DNA of 40,849 nt from positions 1-40,849 of the IMG/VR virus record IMGVR_UViG_3300031687_000037, one strand, 5' to 3'. The notes beneath the pieces are model-generated. The model searched no databases. It was not told where the DNA came from and saw nothing but the letters and a program-made list of their open reading frames with translations. Position 1 is the first letter of the stretch; each line of letters opens with the position of its first letter. Both the position numbers and the translations under genes were made by a program. Positions 8,660 through 15,580 of this stretch are shown here, one piece after another. The DNA comes from a virus.

Positions 8660-10297
8660 CTACAGCCAACTAGTATGATCCTCCTCATACTGTTGATTTT
8701 GAAAGCCTACCCTGTTGGAGACCAATCGATCTCTATGGGTTCTTAGGACTTCAAAGGCTATAGCTGTTGCAATTACAGTATCATCATGTCCACCTGTAAT
8801 AGCGTTGGTACGACCATTCGCATCAGCCACGTAACTCAAACACTCTTGAATAATCCGAGGGGACGCAAGATTGATATCATCATTCTCAATTGCGTTCTTA
8901 AGATGCGCCACGATCATGGGTTTAGTAGCTTGCGTTGTACGCCAACCAAGTCGGCTGCCTTCCTCATTAGACACGTTAGCTACTTTGGTTTGATGGTATA
9001 GGTTCACATAGTTCATCTGCTTGAGACGATTAAGTGTAGCTATGCCTAAGGAATTAGATTCAACAGCCAGTAAGGCATTGTTGTAATATCTTCCAAGATA
9101 GAATAGTAAGTCACCATATCTGGTAGGATCTACTCTATTATTTCTATATAAAGCTACAACTTCATTCTTTGTATTCATAACTGCACAGGCTGAGTAGTCT
9201 TGGCCCACGCCTAATGCACAGTCAGCACCTATTACAAAGTTATCATCAAACTTAGGATACTGGAATATTTCAATGTCCCCATCTTTAAAGTCCTCAAAGG
9301 AAGAAGATACATAATTAAATGTCTGAGTCTTCATAACTTGTGAGGGTATTAGGGATTGTAACTTTTCAATATTAAACACATTAGCACCAGAAGTTTGAAA
9401 TGCTTCTTCTGCTGTCAATGGGTATTCTTGTCGGAACTTACTAAGGCCTCCTTCAGCTACCTTTAACCTTCTCCAGTAAAGTTGTTCTAAGTCAAGACCA
9501 TGCCTCTCTTGTATCTTATCTTCTTCACTTGATAGGGTTTCTTTGAAAGCTTCGGGCTCTAAGACTGTTCGTCTGTATTCCGGCATCAAGTACCATGGCA
9601 CAAAAATAGGAAGGTAATCATTCTCACCTTCTACTGCACCTTTCCATAACCTATGGAATTCGTTACCAACACCATTAGCGGTGGACTCAAGTATTACTTC
9701 CGTTCCATTCGCTTCTGAAATACCCTGAAAGAGACCAGCTAGGATCTTCTCATCATGAGTCCAAAAGGCTACCTCTGAGAGGTGAGCAATGGTTGGAGTA
9801 GTACCTCGACCAGCTTCAGGGGATCCTGCGGTATAGAGCCTGTAGCCTGATTCATTATGATCAAACAGGATCTCTTTAGCATTGGACTTCTTAAAGACTG
9901 GTCTAAACTCATCAGGCATGTTAGCAATAGTATTACGTGACATGTTGAAGAGGGCATCAGATGTGGCTGAGTCATGTGCCATAACAACTGATTTATTGTG
10001 AGCATTGAAGTAAGACTTCCAGAACACCCTGCCAGTAGCATAGGTAGATAAGCCCATCTGTCGGCCCTTAAGGATTATAGCCCTAACACGGCCTGTTTCC
10101 TCTAGCTGCTTACGAATCTTATCGTCTACTATTCTTTGGGCCTCATTGAACTCAAAGGGTACAAACCCTAAAGAAGAATCCTTAGTCAAAATCTTTATCT
10201 GTTCTTTAGAGAATAGCTGAAAGTCCTTCTCGTATTCTGTTAGCTTTATACGTCTCTTAGATTCTTTAACTAACGCAAGCTTTCTCATGTTATTCAT
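8660..10297 (-). CDS. Terminase large subunit (packaging ATPase-nuclease)
   Basis: A 545-residue protein, the normal length for the family. The N-terminal ATPase has a Walker A-like loop GRQMGLST (near residues 78-85), a Walker B-like segment ending in Glu (TIAHLSEVAFW, near 168-178) and 'ILESTANGVGNEF' as the coupling motif. The C-terminal RNase H-like nuclease shows its three acidic sites: FVIGADCALGVGQDYS, LLAVESNSLG and GGHDDTVIA. Together these support DNA translocation into the head plus genome cutting. The ATG at 10297 is preceded by GGAGGA. It is the first gene of the leftward block, opening directly from the divergent control region. No small subunit lies beside it; the best candidate is at 19134. 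Confidence 0.95.
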   Translation of the reverse strand: MNNMRKLALVKESKRRIKLTEYEKDFQLFSKEQIKILTKDSSLGFVPFEFNEAQRIVDDKIRKQLEETGRVRAIILKGRQMGLSTYATGRVFWKSYFNAHNKSVVMAHDSATSDALFNMSRNTIANMPDEFRPVFKKSNAKEILFDHNESGYRLYTAGSPEAGRGTTPTIAHLSEVAFWTHDEKILAGLFQGISEANGTEVILESTANGVGNEFHRLWKGAVEGENDYLPIFVPWYLMPEYRRTVLEPEAFKETLSSEEDKIQERHGLDLEQLYWRRLKVAEGGLSKFRQEYPLTAEEAFQTSGANVFNIEKLQSLIPSQVMKTQTFNYVSSSFEDFKDGDIEIFQYPKFDDNFVIGADCALGVGQDYSACAVMNTKNEVVALYRNNRVDPTRYGDLLFYLGRYYNNALLAVESNSLGIATLNRLKQMNYVNLYHQTKVANVSNEEGSRLGWRTTQATKPMIVAHLKNAIENDDINLASPRIIQECLSYVADANGRTNAITGGHDDTVIATAIAFEVLRTHRDRLVSNRVGFQNQQYEEDHTSWL

Positions 10298-10957
10298 TGT
10301 AGTCCTCCCAGACCTTAAAGTTTACCAGAGAGAGAAGAACCATAGGAATATATCCTATAGCTTTACCTCTAAGGTTCCTAGCCGTGTCGAGAATGCCCTA
10401 TAGCCCCTTAAGGGGAGGGGGTATCTATTCTCTACACTAGATATCTATATTCTCTATAAGATCCCATAGGGCCCTTATAGGCTTAGGGCCCCCTCCGTAC
10501 CCTAAGCTATAGTGTATCTGTGAGTGTCTTCGGGACACTACTCCAAGCATACTGTCGGGTAAGCTCTGATCTTCCTACGTATTCTCTCTCTCTATAAGGT
10601 ACTATAATGGTTTCCCTCTATAAGGTACTATAATGGAGCTTAAGGGTTAATGGGACTTAAAGGGTCTTTAGGGAGTGTATAGAATAACCCTGTGATATAC
10701 GGTACCCTAATATAGCTTTGTACCCCCCTGATAGGTTCCTGCACTGTTCCTGTAGAGCCCTTCGGTCTCCTTGTAGTATATCATAGAGATCCCTAGAGAT
10801 CCCGAAGATATCTGCTAGTAACGGAGGACATGGGGAGTCCCTAGGGTAACATAGCCCTTAAGACCCTATAGACCCCGTAAGACCCTTTCAGTACCTGTGG
10901 ATACCCTGCAGGTACACCTGTTTAATAGAGTCCCTTAGGGGGCATGGAGTGTGTGTA
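10298..10957. promoter_or_regulatory. 660-bp non-coding divergent control region
   Basis: No convincing gene is seen on either strand. The region is dense in short CCCTATAG/CTTAAGG/GGGCCC-like words and inverted repeats: the perfect palindrome CCCCTTAAGGGG (10404-10415); GCTTAGGG...CCCTAAGC (10481-10488 with 10500-10507); a UUCG-type hairpin AGTGTC...GACACT (10523-10539); and a GAGCCCTTCGGTCTC hairpin near 10757. It separates the leftward packaging genes from the rightward early genes, so it should carry promoters in both directions and may include an origin or the genome ends. Two tandem -10-like units lie at 10590-10636. Confidence 0.6.
10590..10636 (+). promoter_or_regulatory. Tandem 21-bp repeat with TATAAT boxes
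   Basis: Two exact 21-bp copies (10590-10610 and 10616-10636, period 26) each contain CTATAAGG followed by TACTATAATGG, giving perfect TATAAT hexamers at 10603-10608 and 10629-10634. I see no good -35 hexamer at the usual distance. They are likely host-RNA-polymerase early promoters or operator-like repeats for the rightward genes. Confidence 0.45.
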
Positions 10958-11236
10958 ATGTACGAAGTTCTTTCTGACCCTTGGGGTCTTGGTTTGTTTG
11001 TGTCAGTCATTGGGCTCCTTGGTAGCGTTGCTATCTTTGGTATCCTTGAGGCTGTTAGTGTTTGGTGCCGTCTCAAGAAACGTGGGGCTACACCAATCCG
11101 AATGATTCTGGATATGGAGCATTCTCGTGCAGTGTTTAAGTATAGACGTGCCCTGATAATGTCATGGGTGTTTATGTCTATGTCTGTACTGTTTATTGTA
11201 TCATTAGCTATGTCTATAGTAAGTGGTACTCTATAA
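10958..11236 (+). CDS. Two-helix membrane protein, early
   Basis: A 92-residue protein is predicted from the ATG at 10958, which has GGAG eight bases upstream (an in-frame GTG at 10949 overlaps that site and is less likely). Two hydrophobic segments, about residues 10-34 and 66-89, flank a basic loop with RLKKRG and KYRR, consistent with an inner-membrane hairpin with a cytoplasmic loop. It is the first gene of the rightward block. No family is recognised. Its position argues for an early host-takeover or exclusion-type role, and its topology would also fit a holin. A hairpin follows its stop codon. Confidence 0.65.
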   Translation: MYEVLSDPWGLGLFVSVIGLLGSVAIFGILEAVSVWCRLKKRGATPIRMILDMEHSRAVFKYRRALIMSWVFMSMSVLFIVSLAMSIVSGTL

Positions 11237-11242
11237 ATCTAA

Positions 11243-11257
11243 GAGCCCTTCGGGCTC
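11243..11257 (+). other. GAGCCCTTCGGGCTC hairpin after membrane gene
   Basis: A perfect 6-bp stem follows the stop codon of the membrane-protein gene. The downstream bases (CTTGAAG) are not a T-tract, so it may act as a processing or stability hairpin or a weak terminator. The same 15-mer recurs at 20454-20468 and an imperfect copy lies near 10757. Confidence 0.5.
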
Positions 11258-11317
11258 CTTGAAGTGTCCTAAAGGGCATATACCTAGTGTAATTATAACC
11301 AAGTGGAGTAATATAGT

Positions 11318-11803
11318 ATGAAAGATTCGATTAAAATTCGAAGTGTAGTTGTACCTAACATCACGATTTCTGCGTGTAAGTTGCGCAGATCGTACAATGG
11401 TAAGTTTGGTCTACAGTACGGAGCCCACCTAACTGGTGACGGTCTAGCTGAGATAGGACTAAAGCAAGCTAACGATGGCGGGTACTGGTACTCTACCAAT
11501 GCCAAGTATGGCAATATGGATGTCGATGTGCCACCTGTATCTATTCAAGATGCTGCTGGTAACGACATCGAAGATGATCTGGAGAATGGAGCTAAAGCTC
11601 ACCTTCTCTTCGAGCTGCGTGACTACCCAGCAGGTGTCCGTAAAGATGGTACCAAGTTTGTTGCTGGTACCAATGCTCGTATCTCCGCTGTTCGTGCTCT
11701 GAGCTTCGATGTTAAGAAGTCTAAACAAGACGCACTAACTGCTGCTCTATTAGAGATGGACATAGAGATGGAGTCAGTAGCACCAAATGGTGCAGTCTTC
11801 TAA
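11318..11803 (+). CDS. Probable ssDNA-binding protein (first of two SSB-like)
   Basis: A 161-residue protein of strand-rich pattern with a segment PPVSIQDAAGNDIEDDL (near 72-88), then 'AHLLFELRDYPAG' (near 93-105) and a conserved-looking 'ARISAVRALSF' (near 121-131). It ends in an acidic tail finishing with Phe. The same order of elements (PV-x-x-x-D, RxY, GIS-x-x-L-x-A-I, acidic tail, terminal Phe) occurs in the protein at 18377. Acidic tails ending in Phe are typical of phage SSBs such as T7 gp2.5, where the tail binds replication partners. I infer an OB-fold ssDNA-binding protein with moderate confidence. It is followed by an intrinsic terminator. Confidence 0.5.
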   Translation: MKDSIKIRSVVVPNITISACKLRRSYNGKFGLQYGAHLTGDGLAEIGLKQANDGGYWYSTNAKYGNMDVDVPPVSIQDAAGNDIEDDLENGAKAHLLFELRDYPAGVRKDGTKFVAGTNARISAVRALSFDVKKSKQDALTAALLEMDIEMESVAPNGAVF

Positions 11804-11813
11804 CTTTCCCCCT

Positions 11814-11860
11814 GTAGGTGTATCGTTCTCTTAACTGAGTTCGGTGCACCTGCTTTTTTG
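11814..11860 (+). terminator. Intrinsic terminator after SSB-like gene
   Basis: Arms GTAGGTGT (11814-11821) and GCACCTGC (11846-11853) pair over eight positions, with G-U pairs, around a long loop. They are followed by TTTTTTG. It closes the first rightward transcription unit and abuts the first ACCGACA repeat element. Confidence 0.7.
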
Positions 11861-11863
11861 TTG

Positions 11864-11887
11864 TAACCGACAACACTACATGCAAAT
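11864..11887 (+). promoter_or_regulatory. ACCGACA...TACATGCA element, copy 1
   Basis: TAACCGACA, four bases, then TACATGCAAA. It begins right after the T-tract of the terminator at 11814-11860 and lies just before a second terminator. It is one of four copies in non-coding DNA. The CGACA-CACTACA core recalls T7-class promoters (CGACTCACTATA), but the inner spacing varies between copies. Confidence 0.45.
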
Positions 11888-11947
11888 TCCCACAGTTTCC
11901 TTGGGGACGCGGGGCTGACGCTAAGCAGCCTCGCTTCCTTTTTTCTT
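11880..11947 (+). ncRNA. Candidate short RNA between element 1 and a terminator
   Basis: If element 1 is a promoter, transcription would start near 11880 and stop at the strong terminator ending near 11947, giving an RNA of about 60-70 bases with no reading frame. The evidence is only the arrangement of element, short spacer and terminator. Confidence 0.25.
11909..11947 (+). terminator. Strong intrinsic terminator
   Basis: Nine-pair stem GCGGGGCTG (11909-11917) with CAGCCTCGC (11926-11934), one G-U pair, and an 8-base loop, followed by TTCCTTTTTTCTT. It lies only about 50 bases after the previous terminator and just ahead of element copy 2. Confidence 0.8.
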
Positions 11948-11948
11948 A

Positions 11949-11970
11949 CAACCGACACACTACATGCAAA
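11949..11970 (+). promoter_or_regulatory. ACCGACA...TACATGCA element, copy 2
   Basis: CAACCGACA, three bases, then TACATGCAAA, directly after the T-tract of the second terminator and just before the HTH-like gene and the amidoligase cluster. If a promoter, it would drive that cluster. Confidence 0.45.
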
Positions 11971-11986
11971 AGCAATGAGGTATCAC

Positions 11987-12256
11987 ATGCCAAAAGATTA
12001 TGTCAGAGGCAAACCAATATTCATAGTGAACAAGACAACCCATAGTAGATTAGTACCAGACGCTGAGTACACCGTCAATCAACTATCAATGATAACAGGG
12101 CTAACAAAACCTCAGGTGTTCAGCAGATGTAGGAAGAAAAGTACCATAGAGGACTCAGACCTATCAGCTAAGGTACGTAAGTACACACGCCCTTGGCCTG
12201 CTCTCCATAAAGACGAAGTGTTCTCTGCTTCTTACCTGTGCAAACCTATCATATAA
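11987..12256 (+). CDS. Small protein with helix-turn-helix-like segment
   Basis: An 89-residue protein from the ATG at 11987, which has TGAGGT six bases upstream; the earlier in-frame ATG at 11975 overlaps that ribosome site and is rejected. The segment YTVNQLSMITGLTKPQVFSR (near 29-48) has the spacing of a helix-turn-helix, with basic residues after it (RCRKK, KVRKYTR). It may be a DNA-binding regulator or structural DNA-binding protein. It sits between element copy 2 and the amidoligase cluster, so it could regulate that unit. No family recognised. Confidence 0.55.
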   Translation: MPKDYVRGKPIFIVNKTTHSRLVPDAEYTVNQLSMITGLTKPQVFSRCRKKSTIEDSDLSAKVRKYTRPWPALHKDEVFSASYLCKPII

Positions 12257-12273
12257 AACCAAGAGGAATTGTA

Positions 12274-13197
12274 ATGGCAGTTTCATTCGAAGTAACGTTA
12301 AGTAATATGACTGTACTTAAGTATGTGTCAAGAGCATGCTTCGCTCCAGTCAACCATGTATTATCTAATGATCAGATGAGTAGGCACAATAGAGTTAACG
12401 CTATCAAGTACCTACCTTTCTTTCAAAGGTACTACTCTAACGAAGACTGTATGAACCTTGAAGGCTACAAGATGACAAAAGAAATGTCATGGGAGTTAGC
12501 TACTAAGTGGTGGGATTATCTAATGACCCTGCCTTTTATAACCGAGAGTATAAAGGATGACATACCCAGCACAACAGAGGGGTACAAGTCTGGTCTAAAG
12601 GTTACAACCGAGATGCCAGCCGACAGGATGATGCTCACGTTGTTCCTCCTTAGAGCCCCGCAGTACCAGCCTAACATCGTAAGGGTGTGGGATAGGGTGA
12701 TGAAACAACATGACACTAACCCTGACACAGCACTAGTAACATCCTTCGCTATCAATAGCCAACAAGCTAGTGATATAATAGACACCGAAAGCTTTAACCC
12801 TGAATGCTCACCTTTAGATTCAATATCCCCTTTGTATTCTTGTGAGAACACTATCGTATACCCTCAGTACTTTAGCATAATCGGTGCTAAGATAATGCTT
12901 AATAGATTACTGTGCGATGACTACGATAAAGAACTCTTCGGTGGTACACAAGATTACTTCAGAGATAAGAGTCACTACAATCGGTACGCTACTACAGATC
13001 CCAAAGCTTTAGGTAGGTTCTTCTGTAAGAAACCCGCTTCATCATACCGGACAGGTAACCTTCAAGCCCGTGTAGCTAAGGATATACTAGGGCTAGAAGA
13101 TGTAAGCAAGCATAGTAACCTAGACTATAGAAGACGACATGATCTGGCAATGGACAAGGAACAAATAGCCCAACTCATAAAGTTAATTGAATCCTAA
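12274..13197 (+). CDS. Unrecognised protein, first gene of amidoligase cluster
   Basis: A 307-residue protein from the ATG at 12274 (GAGGA upstream; the frame stays open upstream but no good start lies there). It is rich in aromatic and polar residues, with predicted helices and no membrane segment. Visible patches are 'KWWDYLMTLPFI' (near 86-97), 'RMMLTLFLLRAPQY' (near 118-131) and a basic C-terminal part (LDYRRRHDLAMDKEQIAQLIKLIES). I recognise no catalytic motif or family. Its stop is ten bases before the next start, in the same tight unit as four amide-forming enzymes, so it may be the substrate carrier, acceptor or a scaffold of the pathway. That is inference. Confidence 0.75.
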   Translation: MAVSFEVTLSNMTVLKYVSRACFAPVNHVLSNDQMSRHNRVNAIKYLPFFQRYYSNEDCMNLEGYKMTKEMSWELATKWWDYLMTLPFITESIKDDIPSTTEGYKSGLKVTTEMPADRMMLTLFLLRAPQYQPNIVRVWDRVMKQHDTNPDTALVTSFAINSQQASDIIDTESFNPECSPLDSISPLYSCENTIVYPQYFSIIGAKIMLNRLLCDDYDKELFGGTQDYFRDKSHYNRYATTDPKALGRFFCKKPASSYRTGNLQARVAKDILGLEDVSKHSNLDYRRRHDLAMDKEQIAQLIKLIES

Positions 13198-13207
13198 GGG
13201 AGTTAAC

Positions 13208-14014
13208 ATGCTACATAAATCTAAATTGGAAAACGTAACAGTGGGTGCAGACCCTGAGGTATTCGTAGCGAATCATACCGGTACCATAACATCTGCTATA
13301 GGTAACGTAGGTGGTAGTAAAGACTTCCCTCGTCCAGTAACAGACGGTGGTGTTCAAGAAGACAATGTCCTAGCAGAATTTAACATCAACCCTGCCAGTA
13401 ATAAGATAGAGTTCCTTTACAATATGAACTCTGTTATGTCATCTCTTAAAAACATCTTAGAAAACAAAGACTTACAACCAGTCATCATTGCTAGTCACAT
13501 GTTCGACAAAGGTGAGCTCGAAAGCTATGGCCCTATGGCTATGGAATTTGGTTGTAGTGCTGAGTGGAATGCTTGGAGTGGACGTGAAATGCCAAGACCT
13601 CAAGGCTCTAAGGTTAACTTAAGAACTGCAGGTGGTCACGTACATGTAGGCTATGATGACCCCAACAAAGCAGACAGTATCGCTCTCGTTAAGATGCTAG
13701 ACTTTGTACTAGGCTTACCATCTATCGAGGTAGACCCTGACAATCAGAGACGTAAGTTGTATGGTAAAGCAGGGTCAATGAGATACAAACCTTACGGTGT
13801 CGAGTATAGATCTCTCAGTAATTTCTGGTTAAGCTCTGATGATCTCATGTCTTGGGTGTACGACACTACCCTATGGGCCACTAGTAATCTAGGTATGTTA
13901 CCTGAATTCCTAGAGTTAGTGGATAATAAAACTCTTAACAAAGTTATTAATAAGAGTGACAAACAATCTGCTCGTGCAATAATAGATGAGCTAGGTATAC
14001 AGAGGATTGCTTAA
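13208..14014 (+). CDS. COOH-NH2 ligase, phiEco32 type 2 (GS/GCS fold)
   Basis: A 268-residue protein from ATG 13208 (GGGAG upstream). It begins with the family's GADPEVFV signature (D15, E17), then EDNVLAEFN (51-59), GGHVHVGYD (142-150; H144, H146) and 'RRKLYGKAGSMRYKPYGVEYR' near 181-201. These are the metal- and ATP-binding strands of the glutamine synthetase/gamma-glutamylcysteine synthetase fold as seen in the phiEco32-like COOH-NH2 ligase type 2 family. Such enzymes activate a carboxylate as an acyl phosphate and join it to an amine. The substrate is unknown. Stop and next start share one base (TAATG). All expected acidic and His residues are present, so it should be active. Confidence 0.8.
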   Translation: MLHKSKLENVTVGADPEVFVANHTGTITSAIGNVGGSKDFPRPVTDGGVQEDNVLAEFNINPASNKIEFLYNMNSVMSSLKNILENKDLQPVIIASHMFDKGELESYGPMAMEFGCSAEWNAWSGREMPRPQGSKVNLRTAGGHVHVGYDDPNKADSIALVKMLDFVLGLPSIEVDPDNQRRKLYGKAGSMRYKPYGVEYRSLSNFWLSSDDLMSWVYDTTLWATSNLGMLPEFLELVDNKTLNKVINKSDKQSARAIIDELGIQRIA

Positions 14015-14709
14015 TGAACAATCCATTCAAAGATATTAACGCTAGAGATGTAAGCGGTACCTACTTAGACACTTACATTCAAATTAAAACAAGAGACGAT
14101 GATGACTACTACCCTGCTCAGTTGATAAACGTCAACCAAGAGATGAATGGATGTATACTAAGCTTTAAAAGATTCAATGAAGATGTCTTTGTTGTAGGTA
14201 AGGATGATCCTAAAGTTAAGTACAAGTTACAATGGCCTGAGTTAGGTATGGTTAACGTGAGAGATCATGTGTGTTTTGTCAAGAGGATAGCACAACGTCA
14301 ATGGAAGAAAGGGTTAAGACTATCTAACCTAGCTACCACTGTCTTTGACTCTACTATACTTGAAGAGTTATCCTTTACTTCTGAAAGATACAGAGCAAGT
14401 AGCTTTAGTTCAGAAGACATACAACTACTGTATAGACCTGAGTACACACCCTACATGCAAGCCATAGAATCTGTTAGCTCTGGCAGTAGTGTAGCTAGAG
14501 CAATCTCATCTAACTTTTGTATCTCTAATCGATTTGGTGTAATGACACCACTGTTATACTATAAGAAGCATGCTGTTGGTATCGTAAAAGACAACAGTAT
14601 ATCTATAGTACCAGAGGTAAGCCACATCATTCCTATACTAAAGAGGGTTGTCCCAAATGGATTCCACAATTCAATCACTGTGGCAGCACAGCGAAGCAGT
14701 ACCTTATAA
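14014..14709 (+). CDS. Unrecognised protein within amidoligase cluster
   Basis: A 231-residue soluble protein coupled to the preceding ligase by TAATG and overlapping the next ligase by 53 bases. The N-terminal 100 residues look beta-rich (TYIQIKTRDDDDYYPAQLINVNQ, then GCILSFKRF), and the C-terminal half has a Ser-rich helix (ESVSSGSSVARAISSNF, near 150-166). 'RIAQRQWKKGLRLS' near 91-104 is basic. No family or active-site motif is recognised. Close coupling to both ligases suggests it is a pathway partner, perhaps a subunit or the modified target. A 53-base overlap with the next gene also hints at tight co-regulation. Confidence 0.75.
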   Translation: MNNPFKDINARDVSGTYLDTYIQIKTRDDDDYYPAQLINVNQEMNGCILSFKRFNEDVFVVGKDDPKVKYKLQWPELGMVNVRDHVCFVKRIAQRQWKKGLRLSNLATTVFDSTILEELSFTSERYRASSFSSEDIQLLYRPEYTPYMQAIESVSSGSSVARAISSNFCISNRFGVMTPLLYYKKHAVGIVKDNSISIVPEVSHIIPILKRVVPNGFHNSITVAAQRSSTL

Positions 14710-15580
14710 AAATGATAAGACTAAGACAGGTGCACTACTATCTAACACTAGGATAGGTGTCGAAGTTGAAGTAGAACAGATGCAAAGAATGATAAGCGTA
14801 CCCGGATGGCGTTGCACTACTGACGGATCTCTCCGTGAGAATGGCGTTGAGTTTGTATTCAAAGGGCCTATTGGCGGTGCTGGTGCATGTCGTAGACTGG
14901 TAGCACTAGACAAAGTGTTGACATCTATACCTCAAAAGAACTTCTCAGCACGTACCTCTGTGCATGTTCACGTAGACGTTAGAGATATGACTTGGAACGA
15001 ACTTCTAAACCTAGTGATACTGTATGCTATGGTAGAACCTTACCTGTTCAGTGTCTGTGGTCAAGAGAGGGATGAGAGTATCTATTCCTTGTCTCTGTAT
15101 CGTGGTCAAGACCAAGTGTCTAAGCTAATAAACCTAATAGAAAACGGGCCTGAGTTCTTAACGTCACGTAACTGGACTAAGTACTCTAGTGTAAACCTGT
15201 TGTCTGTCATTAACTTTGGTTCTTTAGAGTTCCGTGGTCACCGTGGTACATGTGACAGCGGTACCCTTATCAATTGGATCAACCACCTCTTGTCTCTAAA
15301 GATGTGGGTTCAAATGTATGACAACAACCTGTCAGACTTACCTAAACTACTGAGTACTAGCGGTCACATCGCAATGCTTAGAGAAGTCTTTGGTGATAAA
15401 CTATTAGTGCCTAACATAAAAGCTGCTAATCGTGTACGTAATAAGATATATGAAGGTGTGTGGGTAGCTGAAGATATAATACACCACACTAAAATGAACA
15501 CAACCCACCGTAATCTAATAGAATCATTACAAGGTGGCAACCAATTGGATAAGATAAAGGATAAATTATGTGCGGTCTAG
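14657..15580 (+). CDS. Amidoligase (Amidoligase_2-type, GS/GCS fold)
   Basis: A 307-residue protein from ATG 14657 (AGAGG upstream, inside the previous gene). Signature blocks in order: IGVEVEVE (33-40; E36, E38, E40), TTDGSLRENGVEFVFKGP (54-71), TSVHVHVDVRD (100-110; H103, H105, D107) and FGSLEFRGHRG (187-197; E191, R193, H195, R196). This is the order of ATP/metal and substrate strands in the putative amidoligase family of the glutamine synthetase-like superfamily, distinct from the type 2 ligase at 13208. It likely forms an amide or peptide bond using ATP. It overlaps the amidotransferase gene by 13 bases. Substrates unknown. Confidence 0.8.
   Translation: MDSTIQSLWQHSEAVPYKNDKTKTGALLSNTRIGVEVEVEQMQRMISVPGWRCTTDGSLRENGVEFVFKGPIGGAGACRRLVALDKVLTSIPQKNFSARTSVHVHVDVRDMTWNELLNLVILYAMVEPYLFSVCGQERDESIYSLSLYRGQDQVSKLINLIENGPEFLTSRNWTKYSSVNLLSVINFGSLEFRGHRGTCDSGTLINWINHLLSLKMWVQMYDNNLSDLPKLLSTSGHIAMLREVFGDKLLVPNIKAANRVRNKIYEGVWVAEDIIHHTKMNTTHRNLIESLQGGNQLDKIKDKLCAV

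Noticed and set aside
10497-10520. ACACTATAG core on the leftward strand before terminase
   Set aside because: It matches only the T7-class core and lies inside an inverted repeat; no other copies precede late genes.
10896-10904. TGTGGATAC, near match to a DnaA box
   Set aside because: One copy with one mismatch is expected by chance and no cluster is present.
14441-14460. TACACACCCTACATGCAAG resembling the ACCGACA element
   Set aside because: It lies inside a coding gene, lacks the CCGACA half and its bases are explained by codons.
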